8,542 nucleotides of DNA from positions 1 to 8,542 of the forward strand of contig DLQN01000058.1 of assembly GCA_002477595.1 (NCBI GenBank). The letters are read 5' to 3'. The notes under the pieces are model-generated. The model was not told the origin of the DNA and searched no databases. It saw only the letters and a list, made by a program, of their open reading frames with translations. Positions 1 to 8,023 of this stretch are shown here, in pieces. The stretch is from Roseivirga sp. UBA7431. GTDB lineage: Bacteria; Bacteroidota; Bacteroidia; Cytophagales; Cyclobacteriaceae. How positions within the stretch are numbered: position 1 is the first letter of the stretch; every line of letters begins with the position of its first letter. A program made the position numbers and the translations under genes.

Positions 1-1476
1 CATATTGCGATCATGAATTCTAATCGATCCACCACCAATCTCAACACCATTAATGACTAAGTCGTAAGCATTTGCTCGAACTTCACCAGGGGCTGTGTCA
101 AGCTTTGCTATATCTTCTTTAAGAGGAGAAGTGAATGGATGGTGCATAGCATGAAAGCGCTTAGTTTCTTCATCCCATTCTAGTAGCGGAAAATCTACTA
201 CCCATAGTGGCTTGTACTCGTTATTCTTTCTAAGGCCGAGCTCATTGCCAAGGTGCAAACGCAATTCGTTCATTTGCTTTCTGACACTATTTGTATCACC
301 TGATAAGACAAGGATCAAATCTCCTGCTTCTGCTTTTGAAGTTTCAGCCCACGCTTTTAAATCTTCTTGGCTGTAGAATTTGTCTACCGAAGATTTGAAT
401 GAACCATCCGCATTACATTTTACGTAAACAAGTCCTTTGGCACCGATTTGTGGTCTTCTTACAAAATCAGTCAGTGCGTCTAATTGTTTTCGAGTGTATT
501 CGGCACAATCTTTTGCACAAATTCCTACGACAAGTTCGGCTTGATCGAACACATTGAAACCTTTGTTTTGGCTAACACTGTTCAAGTTGATGAACTCCAT
601 CCCAAACCTAATGTCTGGTTTATCGCTGCCATATTTTTCCATGGCATCAGCATAAGTCATATGTGGGAACTCACCAAGTTCAACTCCTTTGATTGACTTA
701 AATAAGTGCTGTGTCATCCCTTCGAATACTCCGAGCACATCGTCTCTTGTAACGAAAGACATTTCGCAGTCTATTTGAGTAAACTCTGGCTGGCGGTCTG
801 CCCTGAGGTCTTCATCTCTAAAGCATTTTACGATTTGAAAGTATCGGTCAAAACCAGAGACCATCAATAACTGCTTAAAGGTTTGAGGGGATTGTGGTAA
901 GGCATAAAATTCACCCTGATTAATTCTAGAAGGAACGACAAAGTCTCTTGCACCTTCTGGAGTAGATTTAATTAAAACTGGTGTTTCTACTTCTAGGAAA
1001 TCAAGTTCGGCTAAGTAGTTTCTTACTGCTATTGCAAGCTTACTTCTTAAGGCAAGTTTTTCTCTAACCTCGTTTCTTCTTAAATCAAGATAACGATACT
1101 TCAATCTAAGGTCTTCACCTCCATCGGTATCATCTTCTATAATGAAAGGAGGAGTTTTTGAGGCATTAAGGACGTTGAGTTCGGTAATCTCTAATTCAAT
1201 TTCACCAGTAGGTATTTTATCATTCTTAGCGTAACGTTTTACTACCGTACCCTTTATTTGAATGACAAATTCTCGACCGAGTTTTCTTGCTTGCTCAACT
1301 ACCTCAGGATTAGTCTTTCCTTCCTCAAAGGTGAGTTGAGTGATGCCGTAGCGATCGCGTAAATCAATCCACATGAGGCCGCCTTTATCTCTAATGCGCT
1401 GTACCCAACCAGAAAGGGTTACCTCTTTTCCTACATGTTCAATTCTAAGCTCTCCGCAAGTATGTGATCTCAACAT
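1..1476 (-). CDS. aspS: Aspartyl-tRNA synthetase, 3' end cut by window edge
   Basis: Charges tRNA-Asp with aspartate in the cytoplasm (class IIb synthetase). The frame is open for 492 codons from ATG at 1474-1476 to base 1; the family usually has about 580-590 residues, so some 90-100 C-terminal residues, including class II motif 3 (the last arginine-bearing ATP-site motif), lie outside. Visible in order are an N-terminal OB-fold anticodon domain (residues 1 to about 105, with [12 protein letters not shown] near 23-34), the [14 protein letters not shown] segment at 171-184, the QSPQ motif, class II motif 2 ([18 protein letters not shown] at 219-236), a bacterial-type insertion domain at about 290-400, MHHPFTSP at 444-451, and [14 protein letters not shown] at the edge. 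The start is preceded by AAGGGG with a 5-base spacer. Residue 31 is Lys, where Leu or His often tells tRNA-specific from relaxed enzymes; Lys84 is as in specific enzymes such as that of E. coli. Divergent from tadA. Confidence 0.97.
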   Translation of the reverse strand, partial: MLRSHTCGELRIEHVGKEVTLSGWVQRIRDKGGLMWIDLRDRYGITQLTFEEGKTNPEVVEQARKLGREFVIQIKGTVVKRYAKNDKIPTGEIELEITELNVLNASKTPPFIIEDDTDGGEDLRLKYRYLDLRRNEVREKLALRSKLAIAVRNYLAELDFLEVETPVLIKSTPEGARDFVVPSRINQGEFYALPQSPQTFKQLLMVSGFDRYFQIVKCFRDEDLRADRQPEFTQIDCEMSFVTRDDVLGVFEGMTQHLFKSIKGVELGEFPHMTYADAMEKYGSDKPDIRFGMEFINLNSVSQNKGFNVFDQAELVVGICAKDCAEYTRKQLDALTDFVRRPQIGAKGLVYVKCNADGSFKSSVDKFYSQEDLKAWAETSKAEAGDLILVLSGDTNSVRKQMNELRLHLGNELGLRKNNEYKPLWVVDFPLLEWDEETKRFHAMHHPFTSPLKEDIAKLDTAPGEVRANAYDLVINGVEIGGGSIRIHDRNM

Positions 1477-1481
1477 CTCAA

Positions 1482-1487
1482 CCCCTT
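1482..1487 (-). promoter_or_regulatory. Probable aspS ribosome-binding site
   Basis: Read on the minus strand, AAGGGG lies five bases (TTGAG) before the aspS ATG. It is a purine-rich Shine-Dalgarno-like match at a normal distance and supports the ATG at 1474-1476 as the start. Many genes in this phylum lack such a site, so its presence is informative but not required. Confidence 0.45.
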
Positions 1488-1501
1488 TTAAAAATGAGTG
1501 G

Positions 1502-1509
1502 CAAATTTA
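1502..1509 (-). promoter_or_regulatory. Candidate aspS -7 promoter element
   Basis: The minus strand reads TAAATTTG, an exact match to the Bacteroidota -7 consensus TAnnTTTG. It lies 25 bases before the aspS ATG, which would give a leader of roughly 15-20 bases containing the AAGGGG site. No TTTG or TTG is seen at the expected -33 distance (17-23 bases upstream), so the assignment rests on one element and on position only. Confidence 0.35.
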
Positions 1510-1560
1510 GTAATTGTTTTAGCAATTGGGTTTAATATTACAATGAAAACCCGCTTGAAA

Positions 1561-2007
1561 ATGGAGCTCAGTATCCACAAGGATGAATATTTTATGGAAC
1601 AAGCCTTAAAACAGGCTGAACTTGCTTTTGAAGCAGGTGAAGTTCCTGTTGGTGCTGTTGTGGTGGCTGAAAAGCGGATCATTGCCAGGGCGCACAATCA
1701 AACGGAGCAATTGACAGACGTTACTGCGCATGCTGAAATGTTAGCAATGACTTCGGCTTTTAATGCTCTGGGATCCAAATATCTAAATGAGTGCACATTA
1801 TACGTTACATTAGAGCCATGCGTAATGTGTGCTGGGGCTTTGTATTGGGCGCAACTGGGCAAGTTGGTCTATGGAGCGAGTGACCTGAAGCGAGGCTATA
1901 GCTTAAACGAGAAAAATCTTTTGCATCCAAGAACAGAAATGACTTCAGGTTTGTTACAGGAGAGTAGTGAAAAGCTGATGAAGGAGTTTTTTGCTAAACT
2001 TAGATAG
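1561..2007 (+). CDS. tadA: tRNA-specific adenosine deaminase TadA
   Basis: Zinc-dependent enzyme of the cytidine/deoxycytidylate deaminase fold that converts A34 to inosine in the anticodon of tRNA-Arg(ACG), allowing decoding of CGN codons. With the start chosen here the protein has 148 residues. The zinc and catalytic signature is complete: HAE at 57-59 (His57 ligand, Glu59 proton shuttle) and PCVMC at 86-90 (Cys87 and Cys90 ligands). EVPVGAVVV at 27-35 is the usual N-terminal motif, and the end (LLHPRTE, then a C-terminal helix) fits TadA rather than a free-nucleotide deaminase. The open frame runs back to ATG codons at 1498 and 1543, but those add a stretch without family resemblance that reaches into the aspS control region; homologues begin close to the 1561 codon. 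No Shine-Dalgarno sequence precedes it. sodA follows after 38 bases on the same strand; aspS is divergent. Confidence 0.93.
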   Translation: MELSIHKDEYFMEQALKQAELAFEAGEVPVGAVVVAEKRIIARAHNQTEQLTDVTAHAEMLAMTSAFNALGSKYLNECTLYVTLEPCVMCAGALYWAQLGKLVYGASDLKRGYSLNEKNLLHPRTEMTSGLLQESSEKLMKEFFAKLR

Positions 2008-2021
2008 AATTACAATTTTTG
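1990..2021 (+). promoter_or_regulatory. Candidate sodA promoter (TTTG-N20-AATTTTTG)
   Basis: TTTG at 1990-1993, inside the last codons of tadA, is followed after 20 bases by AATTTTTG at 2014-2021. This is one mismatch from the Bacteroidota -7 consensus TAnnTTTG, with spacing in the range known for the phylum. Initiation about 6-7 bases downstream would give a leader of roughly 18 bases before the sodA ATG at 2046. It would let sodA be transcribed apart from tadA. This is pattern matching only; the region is AT-rich, so chance is possible. Confidence 0.4.
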
Positions 2022-2045
2022 TATAAATATTAAACCAATTCAATT

Positions 2046-2651
2046 ATGGCATTCGAATTACCGGAACTTCCTTACGCACACGATGCGTTGGAACCACATA
2101 TAGACGCAAGAACTATGGAAATCCATCATGGTAAGCACCATGCGGGTTATACGAATAACTTAAATAACGCTATTGCTGGAACAGAAATGGAAGGCAAGAG
2201 CATCGAGGATCTTTTAGAAAATCATACAGACCATGCGGCTGTTAGAAATAACGGTGGTGGTTTTTATAATCACAGCCTTTTTTGGTCGATCATGTCACCA
2301 AACGGTGGTGGAGAGCCAACAGGTGATTTAGCAAATGCAATTAATAGTGCTTTCGGTTCTTTCGAAGCCTTTAAAGACGCTTTTGCAAAAGCAGCGGCAA
2401 CTCGCTTTGGTTCAGGATGGGCATGGTTATGTGTTCATTCAGGAGGAAAAGTAGAAGTGTGTTCTACTGCTAACCAAGACAATTCATTGATGCCAAACAT
2501 TGGCTGTGGTGGAACTCCAATCTTAGGTTTAGATGTATGGGAACATGCCTACTACTTAAACTATCAGAACAGAAGGCCTGACTATATCAATGCGTTCTTT
2601 AACGTGATTAACTGGGATGAAGTAAGCAGAAAATACGCTGCCGGTAAATAA
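2046..2651 (+). CDS. sodA: Superoxide dismutase, Mn-type (Fe/Mn family)
   Basis: Converts superoxide to oxygen and hydrogen peroxide. The 201-residue length is normal and there is no signal peptide, so it is cytoplasmic. All four metal ligands are present: His27 (in EIHHGKHH), His76 (in NHSLFW), and Asp163 and His167 (in DVWEHAYY, the family signature). The second-sphere glutamine that helps set metal choice is Gln144 in STANQD, the manganese-type position, while the iron-type position near the second ligand is Gly72. Gly161 and Leu162 just before Asp163 also match Mn-preferring enzymes. I therefore call it Mn-type, though sequence alone cannot exclude use of both metals. Cys129, Cys139 and Cys154 are extra, with no known role. 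The start at 2046 is clear from the usual [16 protein letters not shown] opening. It has no Shine-Dalgarno sequence, lies 38 bases after tadA, and is followed by a strong terminator. Confidence 0.96.
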   Translation: MAFELPELPYAHDALEPHIDARTMEIHHGKHHAGYTNNLNNAIAGTEMEGKSIEDLLENHTDHAAVRNNGGGFYNHSLFWSIMSPNGGGEPTGDLANAINSAFGSFEAFKDAFAKAAATRFGSGWAWLCVHSGGKVEVCSTANQDNSLMPNIGCGGTPILGLDVWEHAYYLNYQNRRPDYINAFFNVINWDEVSRKYAAGK

Positions 2652-2669
2652 TAATCCTGAAGACAATAA

Positions 2670-2704
2670 AAAAAGGCCACAGCGATTATTGTTGTGGCCT
2701 TTTT
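2670..2704. terminator. Bidirectional rho-independent terminator, sodA/amtB
   Basis: A perfect 12-bp inverted repeat pairs 2670-2681 (AAAAAGGCCACA) with 2693-2704 (TGTGGCCTTTTT) around an 11-base loop. The GC-rich core GGCCAC is flanked by an A run (2668-2674) on one side and a T run (2700-2704) on the other, so transcripts in either direction end in a U tract after a stable stem. It starts 19 bases after the sodA stop and 18 bases beyond the amtB stop, and serves both convergent genes. Confidence 0.88.
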
Positions 2705-2721
2705 CATTTAATGCGTATCTA

Positions 2722-4065
2722 CTAAGAGGCTTTTTCCATCATTTCAGCAATCTCTTCAGGTGTTCTGCTTTTTGAAAGACTCTCACCATGCTGACTAATA
2801 TCAAGCCCAACCTCTTCAGAAATTTCATTGACTCTCATCGGAATGATAAAGTTGGTGACTTTGAATAGAAGATATGATGCCCCGAAGGTGAATCCACCTA
2901 CTAAGAAAATCGCTGCCATATGCCTTAAGAATGTGGTTGGGTCTCCGTAGATCAGGCCAACGTCCTTGGCGAATACACCTGTTAAAATCATCCCAGTAAT
3001 TCCTCCTACACCATGACACGGAAATACGTCTAATGTATCATCAATTCCAGTTTTGTTTTTATAGTAGACTACAATGTTAGAGACAATTGCGCCAGCTACA
3101 CCAATGAAAACACTCTGTCCGATTGTTACAAAACCTGCAGCCGGAGTAATGGCAACCAAACCGACTACTGCACCAATCGATGCCCCTAGTCCTGAAATTT
3201 TTCTACCCATTAATGCATCATAGAATACCCAAGCTAACATTGCAGCTGCTGAAGCCACAGTAGTAGTAGCAAAAGCCATGGCCGCGTCTCCGTTAGCACC
3301 TAAGGCAGACCCAGCGTTAAAGCCAAACCACCCGAACCACAGCAGTCCAGTACCTAGTAAAACAAAAGGTACGTTAGCAGGTTTGTGGGCTGCTCCATGG
3401 TTTTTTCTTTTCCCTAGGATTATGGCTGCCGCTATCGCGGCAAAGCCTGCAGACATGTGAACAACAGTACCACCAGCAAAGTCTAAAACACCCCATTTTC
3501 TCAAAAACCCATCAGGGTGCCATGTCATGTGAGCCAGCGGGCTGTAAACGACTATACTGAAAAGGATAATGAACAGAATGAAACTTGAAAACCTTACACG
3601 TTCAGCGAAACTACCTGTGATTAAAGCAGGAGTGATAATCGCGAACTTCATTTGAAATAAAGCGAAGAGCACAAACGGGATAGTTGGTGCTAGGTCTGCT
3701 TGTGTGGCACCACCAACTCCTTTGAAAAAGGCAAAAGTTCTAGGGTCGCCTATAAAACCGCCAATAGAATCTCCAAAGGCTAGGCTAAATCCACCAACTA
3801 CCCAAACGAGTGTGATTACACCCATGCAGATAAAACTTTGAAGCATCGTAGAAATGACATTCTTACGGCTGACCATTCCACCATAAAAGAATGAAAGGCC
3901 AGGGGTCATAAGCAGCACTAGTGCTGTTGCAGCCAACATCCAAGCGGTATCGGCACCACTAATATTGGGATCAGCTAAAAACTCCTCGCCAGAAGGCATG
4001 TCTAGGAGGCTGAGTAGGGCTACAATGATTAATAGTGCAAACCCTGGGATCCATTGTTTTCTCAT
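2722..4065 (-). CDS. amtB: Ammonium transporter, Amt/Rh family
   Basis: Trimeric inner-membrane channel for ammonium uptake; 447 residues with about 11 core membrane segments from residue 41 onward. The pore residues are present: the twin histidines His203 (in DFAGGTVVHMSAG) and His351 (in CHGVGG), the conserved Asp195, Phe141 and Phe249 matching the phenylalanine gate, and Trp182 and Ser253 matching the outer ammonium-binding site. The cytoplasmic tail keeps the regulatory stretch EEVGLDISQHGES (416-428), which in this family couples the subunits and meets a PII protein. Residues 8-22 form an extra hydrophobic segment followed by an acidic loop; it may be a signal peptide or an anchor, as in E. 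coli AmtB, but no clear AxA cleavage site is visible. No glnK/glnB gene adjoins it, unlike many amtB loci; the nearest upstream gene is uvrB, 195 bases away. No Shine-Dalgarno sequence precedes the ATG. Confidence 0.96.
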   Translation of the reverse strand: MRKQWIPGFALLIIVALLSLLDMPSGEEFLADPNISGADTAWMLAATALVLLMTPGLSFFYGGMVSRKNVISTMLQSFICMGVITLVWVVGGFSLAFGDSIGGFIGDPRTFAFFKGVGGATQADLAPTIPFVLFALFQMKFAIITPALITGSFAERVRFSSFILFIILFSIVVYSPLAHMTWHPDGFLRKWGVLDFAGGTVVHMSAGFAAIAAAIILGKRKNHGAAHKPANVPFVLLGTGLLWFGWFGFNAGSALGANGDAAMAFATTTVASAAAMLAWVFYDALMGRKISGLGASIGAVVGLVAITPAAGFVTIGQSVFIGVAGAIVSNIVVYYKNKTGIDDTLDVFPCHGVGGITGMILTGVFAKDVGLIYGDPTTFLRHMAAIFLVGGFTFGASYLLFKVTNFIIPMRVNEISEEVGLDISQHGESLSKSRTPEEIAEMMEKAS

Positions 4066-4260
4066 TTTATGTAATTCTATTTAAATCAGGTTAAAAAGTA
4101 GCCTGAAAATTGATTGGTTACATAAAATAGAGAATTATCATATTAGAAATCACTCTTGTGAAATCTAATTCTATGAAATCGATTGAAATGTGGCTAAGGC
4201 ACAAGCTTCTTGGTAACTAAATTCCTTTGGATTCTATTTTTGATAATGCTGGCTTGTTTC

Positions 4261-6282
4261 TCATTTTGTTTTTAAAAGCTCCTTTAATTCATTCAGCTCA
4301 TCACGCATTTTGGCAGCTTCCATAAAGTCTAGTTCTCTTGCTGCCTTCTCCATAGATTTTTGCGTTTTCGTGATCATTTTCCCCAATGCTTTTTTATCCA
4401 TGTAGGCGACTACTGGGTCAGCAGCTATTGAGTGCTCCTCACTTTCAACATAGTAAGACTTGTGACCCTTTTTAGAATCTGCGATACCTGTTTGCCCCAT
4501 AATGTCCTCTTTGGATTTCTTAATGGTGGTTGGCGTGATACCATGGGCTTCGTTGTAGGCAATTTGAATACTTCTACGCCTACTCGTTTCATCGATAGCG
4601 CGGGTCATAGAATCTGTCGTTACGTCTGCGTACATGATCACTCGGCCGTTCTCATTTCTAGCAGCCCTACCAATGGTCTGAATTAAAGAGCGCTGATTTC
4701 TTAAGAAACCTTCTTTATCAGCATCTAGAATAGCAACTAATGAAACTTCAGGTAAATCAAGACCTTCTCTTAATAGGTTTACTCCAACCAGTACATCGAA
4801 GATGCCAAGCCTTAACTCTCTAAGAATCTCAACCCGATCCACTGTAGTTACCTCAGAGTGTATATATCTCACTTTTACCCCAGCACGCTCGAGATACTTT
4901 GTCAGTTCTTCTGCCATGCGTTTTGTCAGGGTCGTGATTAATACGCGCTCCTCTTTCTTGACGCGAACATCAATTTCTTCCAAGAGGTCATCAATTTGAT
5001 TCAATGATGGTCTTACCTCGATGATCGGATCTAATAAACCCGTTGGTCGGATAACCTGCTCTACCACGTCACCGTCAGTTTTTGTCAATTCATAGTCAGC
5101 AGGTGTAGCGCTTACATATATGACTTGATTCGTCATGGCCTCGAATTCATCAAATTTCAAGGGCCTGTTGTCTAATGCAGAGGGTAGTCTGAAACCGTAC
5201 TCTACCAAGTTTTCTTTTCTGGATCTGTCACCTCCCCACATCGCACGAACTTGTGGTAGCGTTACATGGCTCTCATCAATGATGAGTAAGTAGTCTTCTG
5301 GAAAATAATCAAGCAAGCAGAAGGGGCGCTGACCTTTTTCTCTACGATCGAAATATCTTGAGTAGTTCTCAACACCCGAGCAATAGCCGAGTTCTCTCAT
5401 CATTTCAAGATCAAACTCTGTACGTTCTTTTAGGCGCTTGGCCTCCAGAAACCTACGGTCTTCTTCAAACTGATCGACTCGTTCTACTAAGTCATCCTGA
5501 ATCTCAGTAATGGCTTGTTGCAGCACGTCTTTTCCTGTTACGAATAGGTTAGCAGGGAATATGGTGATGATCTTTTCTTCTGAAATCTTCTTGCCTGTAA
5601 TGGGGTCTATCATTTGGATCGACTCAATTTCCTCTCCCCAGAAATAGATGCGATAGGCAAAATCACCATAGGCGATAAAGATATCTACTGTGTCGCCTTT
5701 TACTCTGAATGTTCCTCTTTTGAATTCAACCTCAGTCCTGCTATACAGGATGTCAACTAACGCGAAAAGCAACTGGTTTCTTGGGACGGTGTCTCCCACC
5801 TCAAGACTTACTACATTTTTTCCAAATTCGTCTGGGTTTCCAATACCATAAATACAAGAAACAGAGGCTATGACAATGACATCACGCCTTCCTGTAAGCA
5901 GCGCAGATGTAGCACTTAGCCTCAACTTTTCGATTTCTTCGTTGATGGATAAGTCCTTTTCTATATAGAGGTTGCTATTGGGAATAAAGGCTTCTGGCTG
6001 GTAATAATCATAATAGGAGATGAAATACTCGATCGCATTTTCAGGAAAGAATTGCTTGAATTCCCCATAAAGCTGTGCGGCCAATGTCTTATTATGGCAC
6101 AGCACCAATGCTGGTCTTTGTGTCTCCTGAATCACATTCGCAATACTGAAAGTTTTACCAGAACCAGTGGCTCCGAGCAGTACCTGAGCAGGCTCTCCAG
6201 CTTCGACACCTTTGACTAGTGCCGCAATTGCTTTGGGTTGATCGCCCGTAGGCTCAAATTCTGATGTGAGTTTGAATTCCAT
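4261..6282 (-). CDS. uvrB: Excinuclease ABC subunit B (UvrB)
   Basis: Damage-verifying helicase-like ATPase of nucleotide excision repair; it is loaded on DNA by UvrA and then recruits UvrC. The length of 673 residues equals that of the E. coli protein. Visible in order are Walker A (GATGSGKT, 37-44), the tyrosine-rich beta-hairpin that clamps DNA ([15 protein letters not shown], 90-104), the UvrA-interacting region (about 150-250), Walker B (DESH, 336-339), the SAT motif (391-393), helicase motif V region ([11 protein letters not shown], 503-513), motif VI (QTIGRAARN, 535-543), and a C-terminal coiled UVR domain (about 630-668) that contacts UvrC. Nothing is missing. The ATG at 6280-6282 starts the usual [19 protein letters not shown]; an overlapping out-of-frame ATG lies four bases before it. 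It follows aroE after 58 bases on the same strand with a hairpin between, so co-transcription is likely but unproven. uvrA and uvrC are not in view. Confidence 0.98.
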   Translation of the reverse strand: MEFKLTSEFEPTGDQPKAIAALVKGVEAGEPAQVLLGATGSGKTFSIANVIQETQRPALVLCHNKTLAAQLYGEFKQFFPENAIEYFISYYDYYQPEAFIPNSNLYIEKDLSINEEIEKLRLSATSALLTGRRDVIVIASVSCIYGIGNPDEFGKNVVSLEVGDTVPRNQLLFALVDILYSRTEVEFKRGTFRVKGDTVDIFIAYGDFAYRIYFWGEEIESIQMIDPITGKKISEEKIITIFPANLFVTGKDVLQQAITEIQDDLVERVDQFEEDRRFLEAKRLKERTEFDLEMMRELGYCSGVENYSRYFDRREKGQRPFCLLDYFPEDYLLIIDESHVTLPQVRAMWGGDRSRKENLVEYGFRLPSALDNRPLKFDEFEAMTNQVIYVSATPADYELTKTDGDVVEQVIRPTGLLDPIIEVRPSLNQIDDLLEEIDVRVKKEERVLITTLTKRMAEELTKYLERAGVKVRYIHSEVTTVDRVEILRELRLGIFDVLVGVNLLREGLDLPEVSLVAILDADKEGFLRNQRSLIQTIGRAARNENGRVIMYADVTTDSMTRAIDETSRRRSIQIAYNEAHGITPTTIKKSKEDIMGQTGIADSKKGHKSYYVESEEHSIAADPVVAYMDKKALGKMITKTQKSMEKAARELDFMEAAKMRDELNELKELLKTK

Positions 6283-6318
6283 TCATTAAATCTAATAGGA
6301 AGAAGTTAGTACGGAAAG

Positions 6319-6344
6319 ATAAGTGGTTGGTTTCAACTACTTAT
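6319..6344 (-). other. Hairpin at the aroE-uvrB junction
   Basis: Two 10-base arms, 6319-6328 (ATAAGTGGTT) and 6335-6344 (AACTACTTAT), are inverted repeats with one mismatch around a 6-base loop. The structure overlaps the aroE stop codon. Read on the minus strand it is followed by CTTTCC, not a real U tract, and its stem is AT-rich, so it is at best a weak terminator, a message-stabilising hairpin, or chance. If it works, it would lower uvrB output relative to aroE. Confidence 0.3.
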
Positions 6345-7084
6345 TTATCCCAAATTTCCCAAGCTGCCTCTGCCTGACCATGAAGCATCTCTAAGCCATT
6401 TTTAATCCAGCATTTTGCGGCTATGCCTTTTTGCATAAAGGCGGTTTTTCTCGGCTTGTAAACGAGGTCGTATAGGAAATGGTCTTTGGTCAGTTGATCG
6501 TAAGGAAGTTCAGCAAGGCTATCCTCATTTGGGCTCATTCCTAGTGGAGTGGTATTGATAATAAGGGATGTAGTTGAGAGATAGTTTGGCGATGAATTTA
6601 CCTCTTCATAGGAAAGCTGTCCTTTATTCGGCTTTCGGGAAACGAAGCGGTATTCAATCGCAAGGTCCTCCAATACTGCTTTTACTGCTTTTGATGCCCC
6701 ACCTGTACCTAGGATTAAAGCATTTTTTGGCATAGGCTTAGCCCCAATAAACTTGACGAGTGAATCTTTGAATCCGTAATAGTCAGTGTTGTATCCCGTC
6801 AGTTTGCCCTCCTCGATTTTGATCGTGTTTACGGCACCAATGACTTTAGCTTTTGGGTCGAGTGCATCTAAGAGCGATATGACTTGTTCTTTGTAGGGGA
6901 TGGTCACATTGAGTCCTACTAGATCGGGATTCGATGCGATCAGGTTGGGTAAATCTTTGATGGATTCAAGTGGATAAAGTTCGTATTCAGCATCTTTGAT
7001 GCCTTCCTTTTCAAATTTATTTGTAAAGTACTTTTTTGATAAGGAGTGACTTAAGGGATATCCGATGAGTCCGAACTTTCTCAT
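6341..7084 (-). CDS. aroE: Shikimate dehydrogenase (NADP+)
   Basis: Reduces 3-dehydroshikimate to shikimate with NADPH, the fourth step of the pathway to chorismate and aromatic amino acids; cytoplasmic. The substrate domain shows the shikimate-binding SHS at 12-14, NVTIPYKE at 59-66 with catalytic Lys65, Asn86, and NTD at 99-101 with catalytic Asp101. The nucleotide domain shows the glycine-rich loop GTGGASKA at 126-133, SRK at 149-151, which suits NADP phosphate binding, and NTTPLGM at 177-183. Gln237 in the GLEMLHGQAEAAW stretch closes the substrate site. The 247 residues are shorter than E. coli AroE (272) but every active-site element is present. It begins one base after the popT stop with AAAGGA five bases upstream, so its translation is probably coupled to popT. 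YdiB or quinate-type paralogues are less likely given the lone biosynthetic-type motifs. Confidence 0.96.
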   Translation of the reverse strand: MRKFGLIGYPLSHSLSKKYFTNKFEKEGIKDAEYELYPLESIKDLPNLIASNPDLVGLNVTIPYKEQVISLLDALDPKAKVIGAVNTIKIEEGKLTGYNTDYYGFKDSLVKFIGAKPMPKNALILGTGGASKAVKAVLEDLAIEYRFVSRKPNKGQLSYEEVNSSPNYLSTTSLIINTTPLGMSPNEDSLAELPYDQLTKDHFLYDLVYKPRKTAFMQKGIAAKCWIKNGLEMLHGQAEAAWEIWDK

Positions 7085-7085
7085 G

Positions 7086-8021
7086 TTAGTCCTTTTTTAA
7101 CCAAACAGATAAGCGATCAATAAACAAAACGATTAAGAAACCTCCAGCAGCAAAGCCGATTGCTTCAAGGAAGTGAGGCTCTATACCTGCCTTGGCTAAA
7201 TACTCATTCGGCAAGATGTTTACTTCGTAAAGTGGTTTGGCTTCACCATGGCGATCTAGGTAAGTCTCGATAGTTTCCTTCCACGGCCAAACCTTGTTGA
7301 GCGCTCCGATCATAAAGCCACTCAAAACACCAACAGTAACGTTATGGTACTTTTTAAACAACCAACTGATCACTCGTGCGAAACTTAAAATTCCTACGGC
7401 ACAGCCTGCTGCGAAAATAAGTAAGTCAACGATTCTTCGCTCATTAAGCGCATTCATCATGTATTCGTATTTGCCAAAAAGCAATACAATAAAAGATCCT
7501 GAAATACCAGGTAGAATCATAGCACAAATAGCAATGGCACCTACGATAAAAAGAAACCAAGGCTCATCAGGTGTTTCGGCAGGTACAGCAGCTGTGATAA
7601 AATAGGCAACAGCCACGCCTATTATGATGGCTATGAAAACACTCACATTCCATTGCTTAATCTCTCTCAGTACCATTAATGCTGAAATGACTATAAGCCC
7701 AAAAAAGAAGGACCATAATTGAATGGGGTGGGTTTCTAGTAAGTAGGTAATAACCTTTGAGAGCGAAAGAAAGCTTGTGGCAATTCCCGCAACCAGTACA
7801 ATTAGAAAGTTGCCATTTACATGTTCCCAAAGGGCCTTAATCTGAAATTTCTTTAGATAGTTGAGTGCCTCTAAATCAACGCTTTTGATTGAGTTGAGCA
7901 GTGTTTCGTAAATACCAGTAATGAAGGCGATGGTCCCGCCAGATACACCAGGTACTACGTCTGCACTGCCCATAGCTACTCCTTTAAGGAATAGCAATAA
8001 GTTGTTGACTAAACGGTTCAT
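7086..8021 (-). CDS. popT: DUF368 family protein, probable undecaprenyl-phosphate translocase (PopT)
   Basis: Polytopic inner-membrane protein of 311 residues. DUF368 proteins (PopT) were shown, alongside DedA-family UptA, to recycle the lipid carrier undecaprenyl phosphate to the inner leaflet for cell-wall and surface-glycan synthesis; the function here is by family. The two hallmark re-entrant motifs of the inverted-repeat fold are clear: DVVPGVSGGTIAFITGIYE at 21-39 and AMILPGISGSFIVLLFGKYE at 167-186. They match each other in the PGxSG core and in the G-x-YE ending. Further hydrophobic segments lie near 72-96, 102-118, 127-146, 155-166, 198-221, 228-242 and 285-302. The start follows the comA stop by two bases, with AAAGGA placed five bases before the ATG inside the last comA codons; aroE begins one base after its stop. 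The operon link suggests constitutive expression, not a stress-specific role. Confidence 0.92.
   Translation of the reverse strand: MNRLVNNLLLFLKGVAMGSADVVPGVSGGTIAFITGIYETLLNSIKSVDLEALNYLKKFQIKALWEHVNGNFLIVLVAGIATSFLSLSKVITYLLETHPIQLWSFFFGLIVISALMVLREIKQWNVSVFIAIIIGVAVAYFITAAVPAETPDEPWFLFIVGAIAICAMILPGISGSFIVLLFGKYEYMMNALNERRIVDLLIFAAGCAVGILSFARVISWLFKKYHNVTVGVLSGFMIGALNKVWPWKETIETYLDRHGEAKPLYEVNILPNEYLAKAGIEPHFLEAIGFAAGGFLIVLFIDRLSVWLKKD
7090..7095 (-). promoter_or_regulatory. aroE ribosome-binding site inside popT end
   Basis: On the minus strand AAAGGA (preceded by more A) lies five bases before the aroE ATG; the spacer CTAAC contains the popT TAA stop. It matches the core of the anti-Shine-Dalgarno complement and fixes the aroE start. 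A ribosome ending popT sits on this site, which favours coupled translation. Confidence 0.6.
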
Positions 8022-8023
8022 TA

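Noticed and set aside
484..696. Small plus-strand frames opposite aspS, and others at 3278-3460, 4432-4686, 4802-4999 and 7294-7605
   Set aside because: They lie antisense to well-conserved genes, lack recognisable domains or ribosome-binding sites, and look like by-products of the codon use on the other strand.
1512..1527. AATTG/CAATT inverted repeat in the aspS-tadA gap as an operator
   Set aside because: Five-base arms in AT-rich sequence are expected by chance, and no regulator is known for this site.
1498..1560. Longer tadA start at 1498 (or 1543), adding 21 (or 6) residues
   Set aside because: The added stretch has no resemblance to the family N-terminus, and the 1498 start would fill most of the 84-base divergent control region. 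Homologues begin at about the 1561 codon.
4066..4260. Possible promoter, terminator or small RNA in the uvrB-amtB gap
   Set aside because: Only a TAGATTTC near-match, a 5-bp TCAGG/CCTGA hairpin and a widely spaced ACAAGC/GCTTGT repeat are visible. None is strong enough. An amtB promoter must probably lie here but I cannot place it.
6257..6286. Nine- to ten-codon upstream frame starting at an ATG four bases before the uvrB ATG
   Set aside because: Overlapping ATGAATG is easily produced by chance; there is no ribosome-binding site and no sign of conservation.
6283..6294. TAGATTTA directly before uvrB as a -7 promoter element
   Set aside because: It ends next to the start codon region, so transcription would begin inside the gene.
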